This document shows positions 1-5,657 of a stretch of DNA of 6,241 nt, one piece after another. The DNA is taken from assembly GCA_021788795.1 (NCBI GenBank), contig JAJYKG010000132.1, positions 1 through 6,241 on the forward strand. The letters are read 5' to 3'. Under the pieces are notes generated by a model. That model worked only from the letters and a program-made list of their open reading frames with translations, made no database searches and was not told the DNA's origin. The position numbers and the translations under genes are program-made. This stretch comes from Thermoplasmata archaeon (GTDB taxonomy: Archaea > Thermoplasmatota > Thermoplasmata > RBG-16-68-12). Within the stretch, counting starts at the first letter, position 1; every line of letters starts with the position of its first letter.

Positions 1-207
1 GACGCGATCAACATGATCACGAAGTTCGGCTTCGAGCCCCGCGAGGGGAAGATCGTCGAGACCGAGAAGCCGGTCCCGCCGAAGCCCCTCGCGCCGCCTC
101 CCGCGCCGGCCAAACCGGCGACCCCGACGCCCGCGGTGCCTCCGAAGCCCGCCGTGCCGCCGAAGCCCGCGACGCCTCCGGCGCCGCCGGCCCAGGGAGG
201 TGCGTGA
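1..207 (+). CDS. C-terminal end of an unidentified protein with a proline-rich tail (partial)
   Basis: The reading frame is open from the first base and ends at TGA 205-207, so the gene starts outside the window. An ATG at 13 is available, but the frame before it is open and codes for plausible residues, and there is no clear ribosome binding site. I therefore read this as the end of a longer protein. About 20 residues of ordinary sequence (FGFEPREGKIVE) are followed by about 45 residues made mostly of Pro, Ala, Lys and Thr, including three PPKP units. Such a tail is expected to be disordered and extended; it could be a linker or a protein-binding arm, which is inference. The stop codon abuts the GTG start of the next gene, so the two are probably co-transcribed and translationally coupled. 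I do not recognise the family, and the visible part is too short and biased to assign a function. Confidence 0.7.
   Translation, partial: DAINMITKFGFEPREGKIVETEKPVPPKPLAPPPAPAKPATPTPAVPPKPAVPPKPATPPAPPAQGGA
73..171 (+). repeat. VPPKP-encoding repeat units in the proline-rich tail
   Basis: Two 18-base units stand in tandem at 136-153 and 154-171. They differ at two positions, and each encodes VPPKPA in frame. A related unit at 73-90 encodes VPPKPL. The whole-codon period and the synonymous differences suggest an in-frame protein repeat that grew by duplication, not a regulatory DNA element. Confidence 0.75.
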
Positions 208-543
208 GTGGCCGATCCCGCGTCCCCAACGGGGCAGCCCGAGGCCATCAAGGCGCGCAAGGTCCCCCGGATGACGTACAAGCAGGAGATCCAGACGATC
301 CAGAACCTGCCCAAGATCCAACGTTTCATCGTCGTGATGAAGATCGCGGGCGTCTTCCTGGTCGCCATCGGCATCCAAGGTATCGTGACGGCGACGTGGT
401 GGATGGCCGTGCTCTTCATCCCGCTCGGCGTCATCGTGTCCATGATGCCCATCAAGATCCGCACGGACCGCTGTATCGCGTGCCAGACGCTCCTGCAGCC
501 CGGGGCGGCCATCTGCCCGGAGTGCGGCGCGCCGCAGATGTGA
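208..543 (+). CDS. Small membrane protein with two transmembrane helices and a C-terminal zinc ribbon
   Basis: The protein has 111 residues and a GTG start at 208 directly after the previous stop. A GGAGG at 196-200, seven bases upstream, supports this start. A polar, basic N-terminal part (1-39) is followed by two hydrophobic stretches at about 40-62 and 64-82 with only a short turn between them, so the helices probably form a hairpin. A basic patch then leads to a zinc-ribbon motif: C89-x2-C92, ten residues, C103-x2-C106, followed by GAP. Four cysteines in two CxxC knuckles are the usual way to hold one structural zinc. By the positive-inside rule the ribbon probably faces the cytoplasm, as does the N-terminus. 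Small membrane proteins ending in a zinc ribbon are common in archaea and mostly uncharacterised; roles as adaptors or assembly factors are guesses. The gene is probably in an operon with the truncated gene upstream. Confidence 0.85.
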   Translation: MADPASPTGQPEAIKARKVPRMTYKQEIQTIQNLPKIQRFIVVMKIAGVFLVAIGIQGIVTATWWMAVLFIPLGVIVSMMPIKIRTDRCIACQTLLQPGAAICPECGAPQM

Positions 544-612
544 CGGACCTCGCCGGTATGCGGCTCGGGCGCGGCGAGTTCCCGCGGTGGGCAGCAAAGC
601 CTTTAGGATGGG

Positions 613-660
613 GCGTCGATTCCCTTCCGCCTCGCGGCGGAATAAGGTGCGCGACGATTC
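613..660 (+). repeat. Pair of near-identical 10-base direct repeats upstream of the lrp-type gene
   Basis: GCGTCGATTC at 613-622 and GCGACGATTC at 651-660 match at 9 of 10 bases, with starts 38 bases apart. They flank the palindrome at 625-642. Both lie just upstream of the Lrp-type regulator gene, where Lrp proteins often bind several spaced sites. A chance pair in GC-rich DNA is possible. Confidence 0.4.
625..642 (+). promoter_or_regulatory. Palindrome, candidate operator or hairpin before the lrp-type gene
   Basis: TTCCGCC (625-631) and GGCGGAA (636-642) are a perfect 7-base inverted repeat around the loop TCGC. An AT-richer GGAATAAGG (639-647) overlaps its right arm. That would be a weak TATA-like element about 25 bases before a transcription start near 668-672, just ahead of the SD site at 679-686. 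A regulator bound to the palindrome would then block its own promoter, the usual autoregulation of Lrp/AsnC genes. It could instead be an RNA hairpin at the 3' end of the upstream operon, although no T-tract follows it. The palindrome is seen; its role is inferred. Confidence 0.45.
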
Positions 661-695
661 GGCTCTAGCGCCGCCGAAGAGGGGGGCCGGCTGCA

Positions 696-1211
696 ATGAA
701 AACCACGGATTCTCCGGATAGCATCCAGCTCTCCGAGCGCTGGAGGGGGCTCGACCTCAGGCTGCTCCCTATCGACGAGGTCGACGTCCGCATCCTGAGC
801 CGGCTGCGCGAGAACGCCCGGCTCTCGAACGTGGAGATCGCGCGGGACCTCGGCATCTCCGAGGCCACGATCCGGCGGCGCATCAAGTCCCTCGAGGACA
901 AGGGGATCATCCAGGGCTACTCGTGCTACCTGAACTACCAGCTCATCGAGAACCCCGTGAAGGCCTATGTCCACCTGGCCCTGGACCCCGGCGAGCGCGA
1001 CGACGTCGTCGGCAAGGTGACGGCCCACCCGCGCGCGGTCGCCGTCTACCGGGTCACGGGGGAGCATGACGTGCTCTGCGTGATGTTCTTCATCGACATG
1101 TCCGAGCTCCATGAGTTCCTGGACAGGTACCTGCAGATGCCCGGCATCCGCCACGTGGAGACCCAGATCGTCCTGAACCCCTACAAGGGCGTCCCGTGGA
1201 CGGGCGTGTAG
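696..1211 (+). CDS. Lrp/AsnC-family transcription regulator
   Basis: This DNA-binding regulator of 171 residues belongs to the Lrp/AsnC family, whose members sense amino acids or related small metabolites and form dimers or higher oligomers. A 26-residue N-terminal extension precedes the family start (IDEVDVRILSRL, 26-37). The helix-turn-helix lies at about 43-72, with the recognition helix at 55-70 (SEATIRRRIKSLEDKG). The ligand-binding RAM/AsnC C-terminal domain covers about 87-162 and includes the dimer-core signature VTGEHDVLCVM (120-130) and MPGIRHVETQIVL (148-160). The ATG at 696 is supported by GAGGGGGG at 679-686, nine bases upstream. The gene stands alone on the plus strand, preceded by a palindrome and direct repeats that could be its own operator. 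It runs head-on into the oxidase pair with 3 bases between stops. Regulation of itself and of that pair is a plausible inference; the ligand cannot be read from the sequence. Confidence 0.93.
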   Translation: MKTTDSPDSIQLSERWRGLDLRLLPIDEVDVRILSRLRENARLSNVEIARDLGISEATIRRRIKSLEDKGIIQGYSCYLNYQLIENPVKAYVHLALDPGERDDVVGKVTAHPRAVAVYRVTGEHDVLCVMFFIDMSELHEFLDRYLQMPGIRHVETQIVLNPYKGVPWTGV

Positions 1212-1214
1212 GCC

Positions 1215-2645
1215 TCACGGACGCACGAGCGGCTCGAGCACGTGCGGCGAGTCGAAGGCCAGCTTGATCTCCCGCAGGAGGCGCATGCGCGCCAGGTACG
1301 CCGGCTCCTCGTTCCACAGGTGCGCGAGGCGCGAGACGAACACCGCCCCGGGGATCTTCTCGACCAGGCGCGCGACGCCCTTGGAGAGGTCGTAGATGTG
1401 CGTGCGGTCCTTCGGGTGGTCGAAGAACGGGAAGGCGGACAGGGTGCCGGAGGCGCGCAGGCTCGCGTAGAAGCCGACCTTCGCCGCGACCTGCTGGCCG
1501 AGCCCCTTGAGCCGGGCCGCGAGGTCGCCCGCGGACGCCGCGGGGAGCCGGACCTCTCCGACGAACAGGCCGCGCTCGGCGCGCTTCGCGGCCTTCGCGT
1601 ACTCCGCCGCGGGCACGCCGAAGGGATCCGGGACCTCGGCGGACTTGACCTTGTAGCCCGCGAGCGCGGCGTCCAGGGCCTTCTCGCGGAGCGGGAGGCC
1701 GGTCGCCGTGCCCGCCAGGGCCACCTGGACCGTGAAGGGGTCTGCGAGGATCCCGGGCCGCAGGACGGCCGCCGCCGCGGCGTCCGCCACGTGGACCCAC
1801 GGGAACCGCTGGCCCGTCCGCGCGAGCTTGTCGAAGGAGGCGGACAGCTTGGCCCCGTCGTCGTAGGTGTACGTGAGGGTCTTCTGCGCGGCGGGTTTCG
1901 GGGCGAGGCGCAGCCCCACCTCCAGGGGCACGTAGAACTCGGAGGCGAGGGGCAGCGTCCCGTGCAGGACGTCGTACCCGGTCCCGTTGTTCGCGGCCTC
2001 CTCGAAGCCGACCCGGGTGCGGTGTCCGAACGCCGAGATCGTCCGGACCGCGTTCACGTAGGCATCGAACTCCGCGTCGTACGACGCCAGGGGGGCGTCG
2101 CCCCACACCGCGTCGCCGACCGTGAAGTCGAGGGGCACGGTCGGGACCGCGGGCAGGAGGTGCCCCTTCGCGAGGGCCTCGTCGTAGAGGCGCTTCCACG
2201 GGAGGCCGACCTGGGCGAGCGCCGTCTGCCCCTTCGCGGGGAACTGCATGCCCTCGTAGCCGGAGAAGTCGACCTGGACGCCCCGCTGCTCCGGCACGAG
2301 CCAGTCGTACGTGAGGAGGGCGTGCGGGCGGACGGTGAGGCCGATCTCGCGGTCCTTTCCGACGCCGAGCTGCGTCCGGAAGTAGTTGTAGTCCTCCGCG
2401 TCGAGCCCGAGGCTCATCGTGCTCTCCGAGCCGTTCAGGACCTGGACGAGCTTGCGCAGGTCCGCGTCGTCCTTGATCTTCACGGTGACCGCGGGCGTCC
2501 GGGTGAGGTCCGCGATGATCTCCCTCGGGAGCACGCGGTCGTTCCGGACGAAGAGGGCGTGGATGAGCGCCTCCCGGATCATCTCCGAGAGCGCCGGGAT
2601 CTCCGTGGCCGCCTCGATGTAGTTCCAGTCCCGGAGGAGGCCCAT
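1215..2645 (-). CDS. Degenerate FAD-oxidase-fold protein, probable partner subunit of the GlcD-like enzyme
   Basis: The protein has 476 residues. Its ATG at 2645 follows the upstream stop by one base and has GGAAGGAGG at 2655-2663, nine bases away. It can be aligned by eye along the length of the neighbouring GlcD-like protein: PAVTVKIKDDADLRKLV (51-67) matches the start of the FAD domain, VQVDFSGYEGM (123-133) the strand after the pyrophosphate loop, FTVGDAVWG (174-182) the TVGGGINSD segment, HGTLPLAS...LRLAPKP (228-251) the GAEGTLGVIT segment, and LLREIKLAFDSPHVLEP (456-472) the usual end of the C-terminal cap domain. The PRGGGT pyrophosphate-binding loop is absent, replaced by a longer unrelated stretch (about 75-122), and the other glycine-rich loops are altered. 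FAD binding and catalysis are therefore doubtful. GlcE, the second FAD-fold subunit of glycolate oxidase, is the nearest analogy. An independent enzyme with another cofactor mode is possible. Confidence 0.8.
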   Translation of the reverse strand: MGLLRDWNYIEAATEIPALSEMIREALIHALFVRNDRVLPREIIADLTRTPAVTVKIKDDADLRKLVQVLNGSESTMSLGLDAEDYNYFRTQLGVGKDREIGLTVRPHALLTYDWLVPEQRGVQVDFSGYEGMQFPAKGQTALAQVGLPWKRLYDEALAKGHLLPAVPTVPLDFTVGDAVWGDAPLASYDAEFDAYVNAVRTISAFGHRTRVGFEEAANNGTGYDVLHGTLPLASEFYVPLEVGLRLAPKPAAQKTLTYTYDDGAKLSASFDKLARTGQRFPWVHVADAAAAAVLRPGILADPFTVQVALAGTATGLPLREKALDAALAGYKVKSAEVPDPFGVPAAEYAKAAKRAERGLFVGEVRLPAASAGDLAARLKGLGQQVAAKVGFYASLRASGTLSAFPFFDHPKDRTHIYDLSKGVARLVEKIPGAVFVSRLAHLWNEEPAYLARMRLLREIKLAFDSPHVLEPLVRP

Positions 2646-2646
2646 C

Positions 2647-4170
2647 TCAGTCCGCCTCCTTCCCGCGCTCGTACGCGCGCACGAACTTGTCCGGGGTGGG
2701 CTTGATCCGCCGCAAGGCCGCGGCGACGTCGAGGCCGACGCGCATCGCCGGCGGCGGGATCGCACGCAGTCCGGGGAACTGGTACTTGGTCCAGACCTCG
2801 ATCGTCTTGCCCGGGTTGATTTTCTTCCCCGGGTCGAAGACGCTCTTCACGTAGGCCGTGTACGGGGCCGCCCGCCCGTGCATCCGGCGGAGGTTGAAGA
2901 CCATGAAGAGCCCGAGCCCCATCGGGTGGCCGCCGAGCTCGAAGGCCGCGTCGCCCAGCTTCTTCACATACCCGAGGGCCGTGCCGCCGCTCGGCGTCGT
3001 GTCGTCCATGAGCACGTAGGGCGCGAGGATCGCGGACGCGGTGTCCATGGGGAACGCGTGGACCGCCCCGTTCAGCTTCATCTTCCGGATGAGTTCCCGA
3101 GAGAGGCGGCACGCCTCGCCGAGCCGGGACAGGGGGACGACGTTGTTCGCGACGACGAGGCCGCGGCTCAGCCGCCGCGCGCTGTACATCATGAACCGGT
3201 GGGCCCAGAGGTCCTCGGCCTCCTGCGGGGGCCGCTTCGCGGCTGCGAGCTTGGGCGCGAGGGCGTCCAGCGCCTTCTCCTGGTCCGCCACGTCGTCCTT
3301 CGCGCCGGCGAGGGTGACGAGGACCATGTCCGCGGGCTCCGGGCTCCCCGCGCGCAGGGCGCGCTCGAACACGAAGTGCTCCCGGTCGAGGAGGGCGGCG
3401 TGGTAGGGCTGGAATCCCGCGTCGACCATGGCGCCCAGGAACGTGGCCGCCGCCGGGGTGTCCTTGAACGCGTAGGCAAGGGGCTTCACGAGGTCGGGCT
3501 TGGCGATCAGGCGGAGCGTGGCCGCGGTGATCACGCCGAGCGTGCCCTCGGCGCCGAAGAAGAAGGGCGTCAGGTCCGCGTAGGCGCCGCCCGCGTCTCC
3601 GGCGAAGGCCGTGTGCAGCACCCGCGCGTCCGGGAGGACGACCTCGAGGTCCGCCACGACCTGCCGCAGCCCGCCGTTCCGCAGGGAGCCGTAGCCGACG
3701 ACATCGCTGTTGATCCCGCCGCCCACGGTGCTCGCCATGGCGTTCGTCGGCAGGGACGGGAGCGTGAGGCCCCGGGCCTCTGCGTACTCCGCGACGTCCT
3801 GCCAGGTCATCCCCGCCTCGACCGTGATCGTGCGGGTCGCGGGATCGAAGGACCGGACGTGGCTCATCTTGCGCATGTCGATGAGGACGCCGCCGCGGAC
3901 CGGGACGGCGCCGCCGTACCACCCCGTGCCCCCGCCGCGGGGGACGATGGGCAGTCCGGACTCGTCGGAGAGCTTGACGAGGCTCGCGACCTCCTCCGTG
4001 GTCTGCGGCAGGACGACGAAGTCGGGGTAGAGGCGCCATTGCAGGAGCGCGACCTTCGGGAGGGAGGCGAAGTCGTGGCTGTAGACCATCCGGTCGAACT
4101 CCGTCCGCGAGACGCGCTCGGGCCAGAGCGTGTTCACGAGGCGGCGGTAGGCGTAGTCCGTGTTCGCCAA
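2647..4170 (-). CDS. FAD-linked oxidase, GlcD / D-lactate dehydrogenase-like
   Basis: This 507-residue flavoprotein is of the VAO/PCMH type, whose relatives oxidise 2-hydroxyacids such as glycolate or D-lactate. Visible FAD-domain motifs are the pyrophosphate loop VPRGGGTGWYGG (76-87), LIDMRKM (96-102), STVGGGINSDVVGYGS (147-162) and FFGAEGTLGVIT (203-214). The C-terminal cap domain ends with FDPGKKINPGK (445-455), followed by an extra tail of about 50 residues. The HxGDGNxH metal/substrate signature of GlcD and D-lactate dehydrogenases is not evident, so the substrate is open. The start is TTG at 4170: no ATG or GTG lies in frame just upstream, GGAG at 4179-4182 is eight bases away, and the N-terminus then has the usual length. 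No signal peptide is seen, so it is probably cytoplasmic or at the inner membrane face. It is the first gene of a two-gene operon, with a TATA-like element at 4213-4220. No iron-sulfur electron-transfer subunit lies in the window. Confidence 0.9.
   Translation of the reverse strand: MANTDYAYRRLVNTLWPERVSRTEFDRMVYSHDFASLPKVALLQWRLYPDFVVLPQTTEEVASLVKLSDESGLPIVPRGGGTGWYGGAVPVRGGVLIDMRKMSHVRSFDPATRTITVEAGMTWQDVAEYAEARGLTLPSLPTNAMASTVGGGINSDVVGYGSLRNGGLRQVVADLEVVLPDARVLHTAFAGDAGGAYADLTPFFFGAEGTLGVITAATLRLIAKPDLVKPLAYAFKDTPAAATFLGAMVDAGFQPYHAALLDREHFVFERALRAGSPEPADMVLVTLAGAKDDVADQEKALDALAPKLAAAKRPPQEAEDLWAHRFMMYSARRLSRGLVVANNVVPLSRLGEACRLSRELIRKMKLNGAVHAFPMDTASAILAPYVLMDDTTPSGGTALGYVKKLGDAAFELGGHPMGLGLFMVFNLRRMHGRAAPYTAYVKSVFDPGKKINPGKTIEVWTKYQFPGLRAIPPPAMRVGLDVAAALRRIKPTPDKFVRAYERGKEAD
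2655..2663 (-). promoter_or_regulatory. Shine-Dalgarno site fixing the start of the second oxidase-fold gene
   Basis: On the minus strand GGAAGGAGG lies nine bases before the ATG at 2645, inside the last codons of the upstream gene. It picks this ATG over an ATG at 2765 that opens the same frame 40 codons earlier and would add an arginine- and serine-rich stretch lying entirely inside the upstream gene. The overlap implies translational coupling of the two subunits. Confidence 0.85.
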
Positions 4171-4178
4171 ACTCCCAT

Positions 4179-4182
4179 CTCC
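4179..4182 (-). promoter_or_regulatory. Shine-Dalgarno site supporting a TTG start
   Basis: On the minus strand GGAG lies eight bases before the TTG at 4170. It matters because the start codon is a rare one. The ATG at 4178-4176 lies in a different frame, and the next in-frame ATG (residue 28) would remove part of the conserved N-terminal region. Confidence 0.65.
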
Positions 4183-4212
4183 AAGGCGCCGGCGTCCGTA
4201 ATCCCGTGACCC

Positions 4213-4220
4213 GGATAAAG
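4213..4220 (-). promoter_or_regulatory. TATA-like element of the FAD-oxidase operon
   Basis: On the minus strand CTTTATCC, within the AT-richer GTTACCTTTATCC, stands out in GC-rich surroundings. An archaeal start about 25 bases downstream would fall near 4190, giving a leader of about 20 bases that contains the SD site at 4179-4182. The geometry is reasonable but the match to a TATA box is only partial. Confidence 0.45.
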
Positions 4221-4230
4221 GTAACGCGCG

Positions 4231-4249
4231 CGCGGCGCGATGCGCCGCG
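4231..4249 (-). terminator. GC-rich stem-loop just after tatA
   Basis: CGCGGCGC and GCGCCGCG form a perfect 8-base stem around a 3-base loop, starting seven bases past the tatA stop codon. It separates the tat genes from the FAD-oxidase promoter. It may protect or end the tat mRNA. It lacks a following U-tract, and archaeal termination usually relies on T-rich runs and not hairpins, so the terminator label is tentative. Confidence 0.45.
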
Positions 4250-4255
4250 GGAGGC

Positions 4256-4669
4256 TCAGACGTTCAGGGCCTTGATGACGAGCTCGCGGAGCCGCGTCGG
4301 GTCCGCGGCGGCGTCGAACACGCCGAGGCTCTGGGCCGCGGAGACGATCTGGTTGTCCGGGGCCTTGTCCACGGCGCGCGCGATGTCGAGCTTGAGCTGG
4401 AGGTCCGTCTTGCCCGCGGCCGAGATTCCGAGGACGCCGGCGGCACGCTCGACCTTCACCCGCGGGTCCTCGACGCCGAACTGCTGGCTGATCTCCTTCT
4501 CGACCTCCATCCGGCCCCGGCGGAACTCCCCCATCGCGCGGCCGAAGCCGCGCGCCAGCTCGGGCAGCTTCTGCGGCCCGAACAGGAACAGGGCCGCGAC
4601 GATGATGAGGAGGATGATCCACTCGAACCCCTCGATCTGCGCGGTGAGGTCGATGAACGCGAGGTACAC
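4256..4669 (-). CDS. tatA: Twin-arginine translocase pore subunit TatA with a repeated C-terminal domain
   Basis: TatA oligomerises next to TatC to let folded proteins with twin-arginine signals cross the cytoplasmic membrane. The 137-residue protein has a short N-terminus, one transmembrane helix (about 15-30), the hinge FGPQKLPELAR (30-40) and a basic amphipathic helix (to about 60), all diagnostic of the TatA/B family. With one such gene in view and a TatC beside it, TatA is the better name than TatB. The GTG start at 4669 has GAGGGG at 4678-4683 eight bases upstream. The gene lies 37 bases after tatC, in the same operon. The tail is unusual: residues about 73-135 form an ordered-looking, mainly helical region, whereas TatA tails are usually charged and disordered. 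This tail contains two related units 35 residues apart, each with AAxxLG(I/V). Its function is unknown. Confidence 0.93.
   Translation of the reverse strand: MYLAFIDLTAQIEGFEWIILLIIVAALFLFGPQKLPELARGFGRAMGEFRRGRMEVEKEISQQFGVEDPRVKVERAAGVLGISAAGKTDLQLKLDIARAVDKAPDNQIVSAAQSLGVFDAAADPTRLRELVIKALNV
4265..4453 (-). repeat. Two-unit repeat in the TatA C-terminal domain
   Basis: TatA residues 73-100 and 108-135 align without gaps at an offset of 35. Identical positions are AA (76-77/111-112), LG (80-81/115-116), A85/A120, L92/L127 and A99/A134. Conservative ones are V73/I108, I82/V117, I96/V131, R98/K133 and V100/L135. The pattern LG(I/V), a short polar loop with GKT in the first unit, then L-x3-(I/V) resembles helix-extended-loop-helix folds such as SAP or Rho-N. 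That resemblance is a guess from pattern alone. Confidence 0.5.
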
Positions 4670-4706
4670 CTTTCCGGCCCCTCAATCTGACCAACCGGGT
4701 TCTGGA

Positions 4707-5570
4707 TTATGAGCTTTTCGCAGGGCCGAGGCGGGCCCGTTCCGCCCGCCGGGAGAACCCGTACCCGACGACGTAGAGGGCGAGCATGGGCAGGGACACG
4801 AGCATCATGGTCAGGCCGCTGCCGTCCGGCGTGATCAGGGCGCCGAAGAACAGGATCCCGACGACCGCGGCGCGCCAGTGGCGCCTCCAGAAGCCCGCGG
4901 AGACGACCCCGACCCACGACAGCCCGTACATGACCACGGGGAGCTGGAACGCGAGCCCGAACCCGAGGAGGAACAGGAGGGCGAACGTCACGAAGTCGTC
5001 CAGGAAGAGCAGGTACACGCTCACCCCGAGCCCGCCCTGCACGGAGTAGAGGAGGGTGAAGCTGAAGGGCAGGACGACGACGTAGCAGAGGACGACCCCC
5101 ACGGCGAACAGGGCGAGCGAGGGCGCGGTCACGCGGAGGAGGAGGCGCTTCTCCGAGGGCTTGAGCCCGGGGCCCAGGAACCCGGAGAACTCGTGGGCGA
5201 TGAGCGGGGACGCCGCGACGAGGGCGAGGAAGAACGCCGCCTTGATCTGGACGAGGACGCCGTCCCAGGGCGCCTTGGCGACGAGCTGGATGGGGACCCC
5301 GCCGACCTGCGCGGGGACCAGGGAGGCCACCAGGGCGCGGAAGAACTGGTTGGCCATGGGGCTCTCATTCGCCGCGAGGGCGGGCAGGACCATCGGCACG
5401 TCGGTCCCGAGGACGTGGACCGTGCCGAGGGAGAAGGTCATGAAGACGACGAAGAGCACGAGGACCGCGAGGAGCGTCACCTTGAGGCGGCGGCGGAGCT
5501 CACCCAGGTGGTCCCAGAAGCCCATCCGGGACTGGTCCGGTAGGTCCGCCTCCGCGCCCTCGGCCGCCAC
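4707..5570 (-). CDS. tatC: Twin-arginine translocase receptor subunit TatC
   Basis: TatC is the six-helix membrane subunit that recognises twin-arginine signal peptides and recruits TatA. Family marks in the 287-residue protein are HLGELRRRL (21-29), just before helix 1 and matching the signal-binding HLxELRxRL; SPLIAHEFSGFLGPGLKPSEKRLL (121-144), whose E140 corresponds to E. coli E103; and ITPDG (246-250) before helix 6. Hydrophobic helices lie near 32-48, 108-127, 147-172, 190-215, 234-246 and 253-272. The first external loop is long (about 50-107), as in the archaeal TatC proteins I know. In helix 4 the usual FE(L/V)P is FQLP, with Q209 at the place of E. coli E170. The start is uncertain: GTG at 5570 gives the longest form but has no SD site, and ATG at 5525 would begin at MGFWDHLGEL, also without one. 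tatC lies 57 bases after the molybdopterin gene and 37 before tatA. Confidence 0.95.
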   Translation of the reverse strand: MAAEGAEADLPDQSRMGFWDHLGELRRRLKVTLLAVLVLFVVFMTFSLGTVHVLGTDVPMVLPALAANESPMANQFFRALVASLVPAQVGGVPIQLVAKAPWDGVLVQIKAAFFLALVAASPLIAHEFSGFLGPGLKPSEKRLLLRVTAPSLALFAVGVVLCYVVVLPFSFTLLYSVQGGLGVSVYLLFLDDFVTFALLFLLGFGLAFQLPVVMYGLSWVGVVSAGFWRRHWRAAVVGILFFGALITPDGSGLTMMLVSLPMLALYVVGYGFSRRAERARLGPAKSS

Positions 5571-5605
5571 GTGCGTCCGCGGGGCCAGGGGGACGGGAGG
5601 GACTT

Positions 5606-5657
5606 GGTCCTTCCGTCCATGGAGTCATTAGAATGAGTACCGGTCTTCCGTCCACGG
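5606..5657 (-). repeat. Short direct repeat spanning the end of the molybdopterin gene
   Basis: GGTCCTTCCGTCCATGG (5606-5622) and GGTCTTCCGTCCACGG (5642-5657), plus-strand reading, differ by one inserted base and one substitution. The second copy encodes DPWTED near the end of the molybdopterin protein; the first lies just past its stop codon, before tatC. A small tandem duplication is the simplest origin. A role in tatC expression is possible but unsupported. Confidence 0.55.

Noticed and set aside
1242..2705. Long open frame on the plus strand opposite the second FAD-fold gene
   Set aside because: Its product is rich in Arg, Glu, Val and Gly without recognisable motifs, typical of the antisense of a GC-rich gene. 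The minus strand encodes a clear family member.
2646..2765. Forty-residue N-terminal extension of the second FAD-fold gene
   Set aside because: The stretch is Arg/Ser-rich, lies inside the upstream gene in another frame and has no support. The ATG at 2645 has a strong SD site and yields the expected N-terminus.
2878..4209. Long open frame on the plus strand opposite the GlcD-like gene
   Set aside because: Low-complexity, charged translation with no domain pattern. The minus strand carries intact FAD-binding motifs.
4691..4705. Imperfect palindrome CCAACCGGGTTCTGG between tatC and tatA
   Set aside because: It shares CAACCG with the candidate operator near 6205, but the arms are imperfect and it sits in a 37-base intra-operon gap. 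Too weak to call a site.
5625..5636. Small inverted repeat TCATT-AG-AATGA overlapping the molybdopterin stop codon, possibly a tatC promoter
   Set aside because: Five-base arms only, and no TATA consensus at a convincing distance from either possible tatC start.
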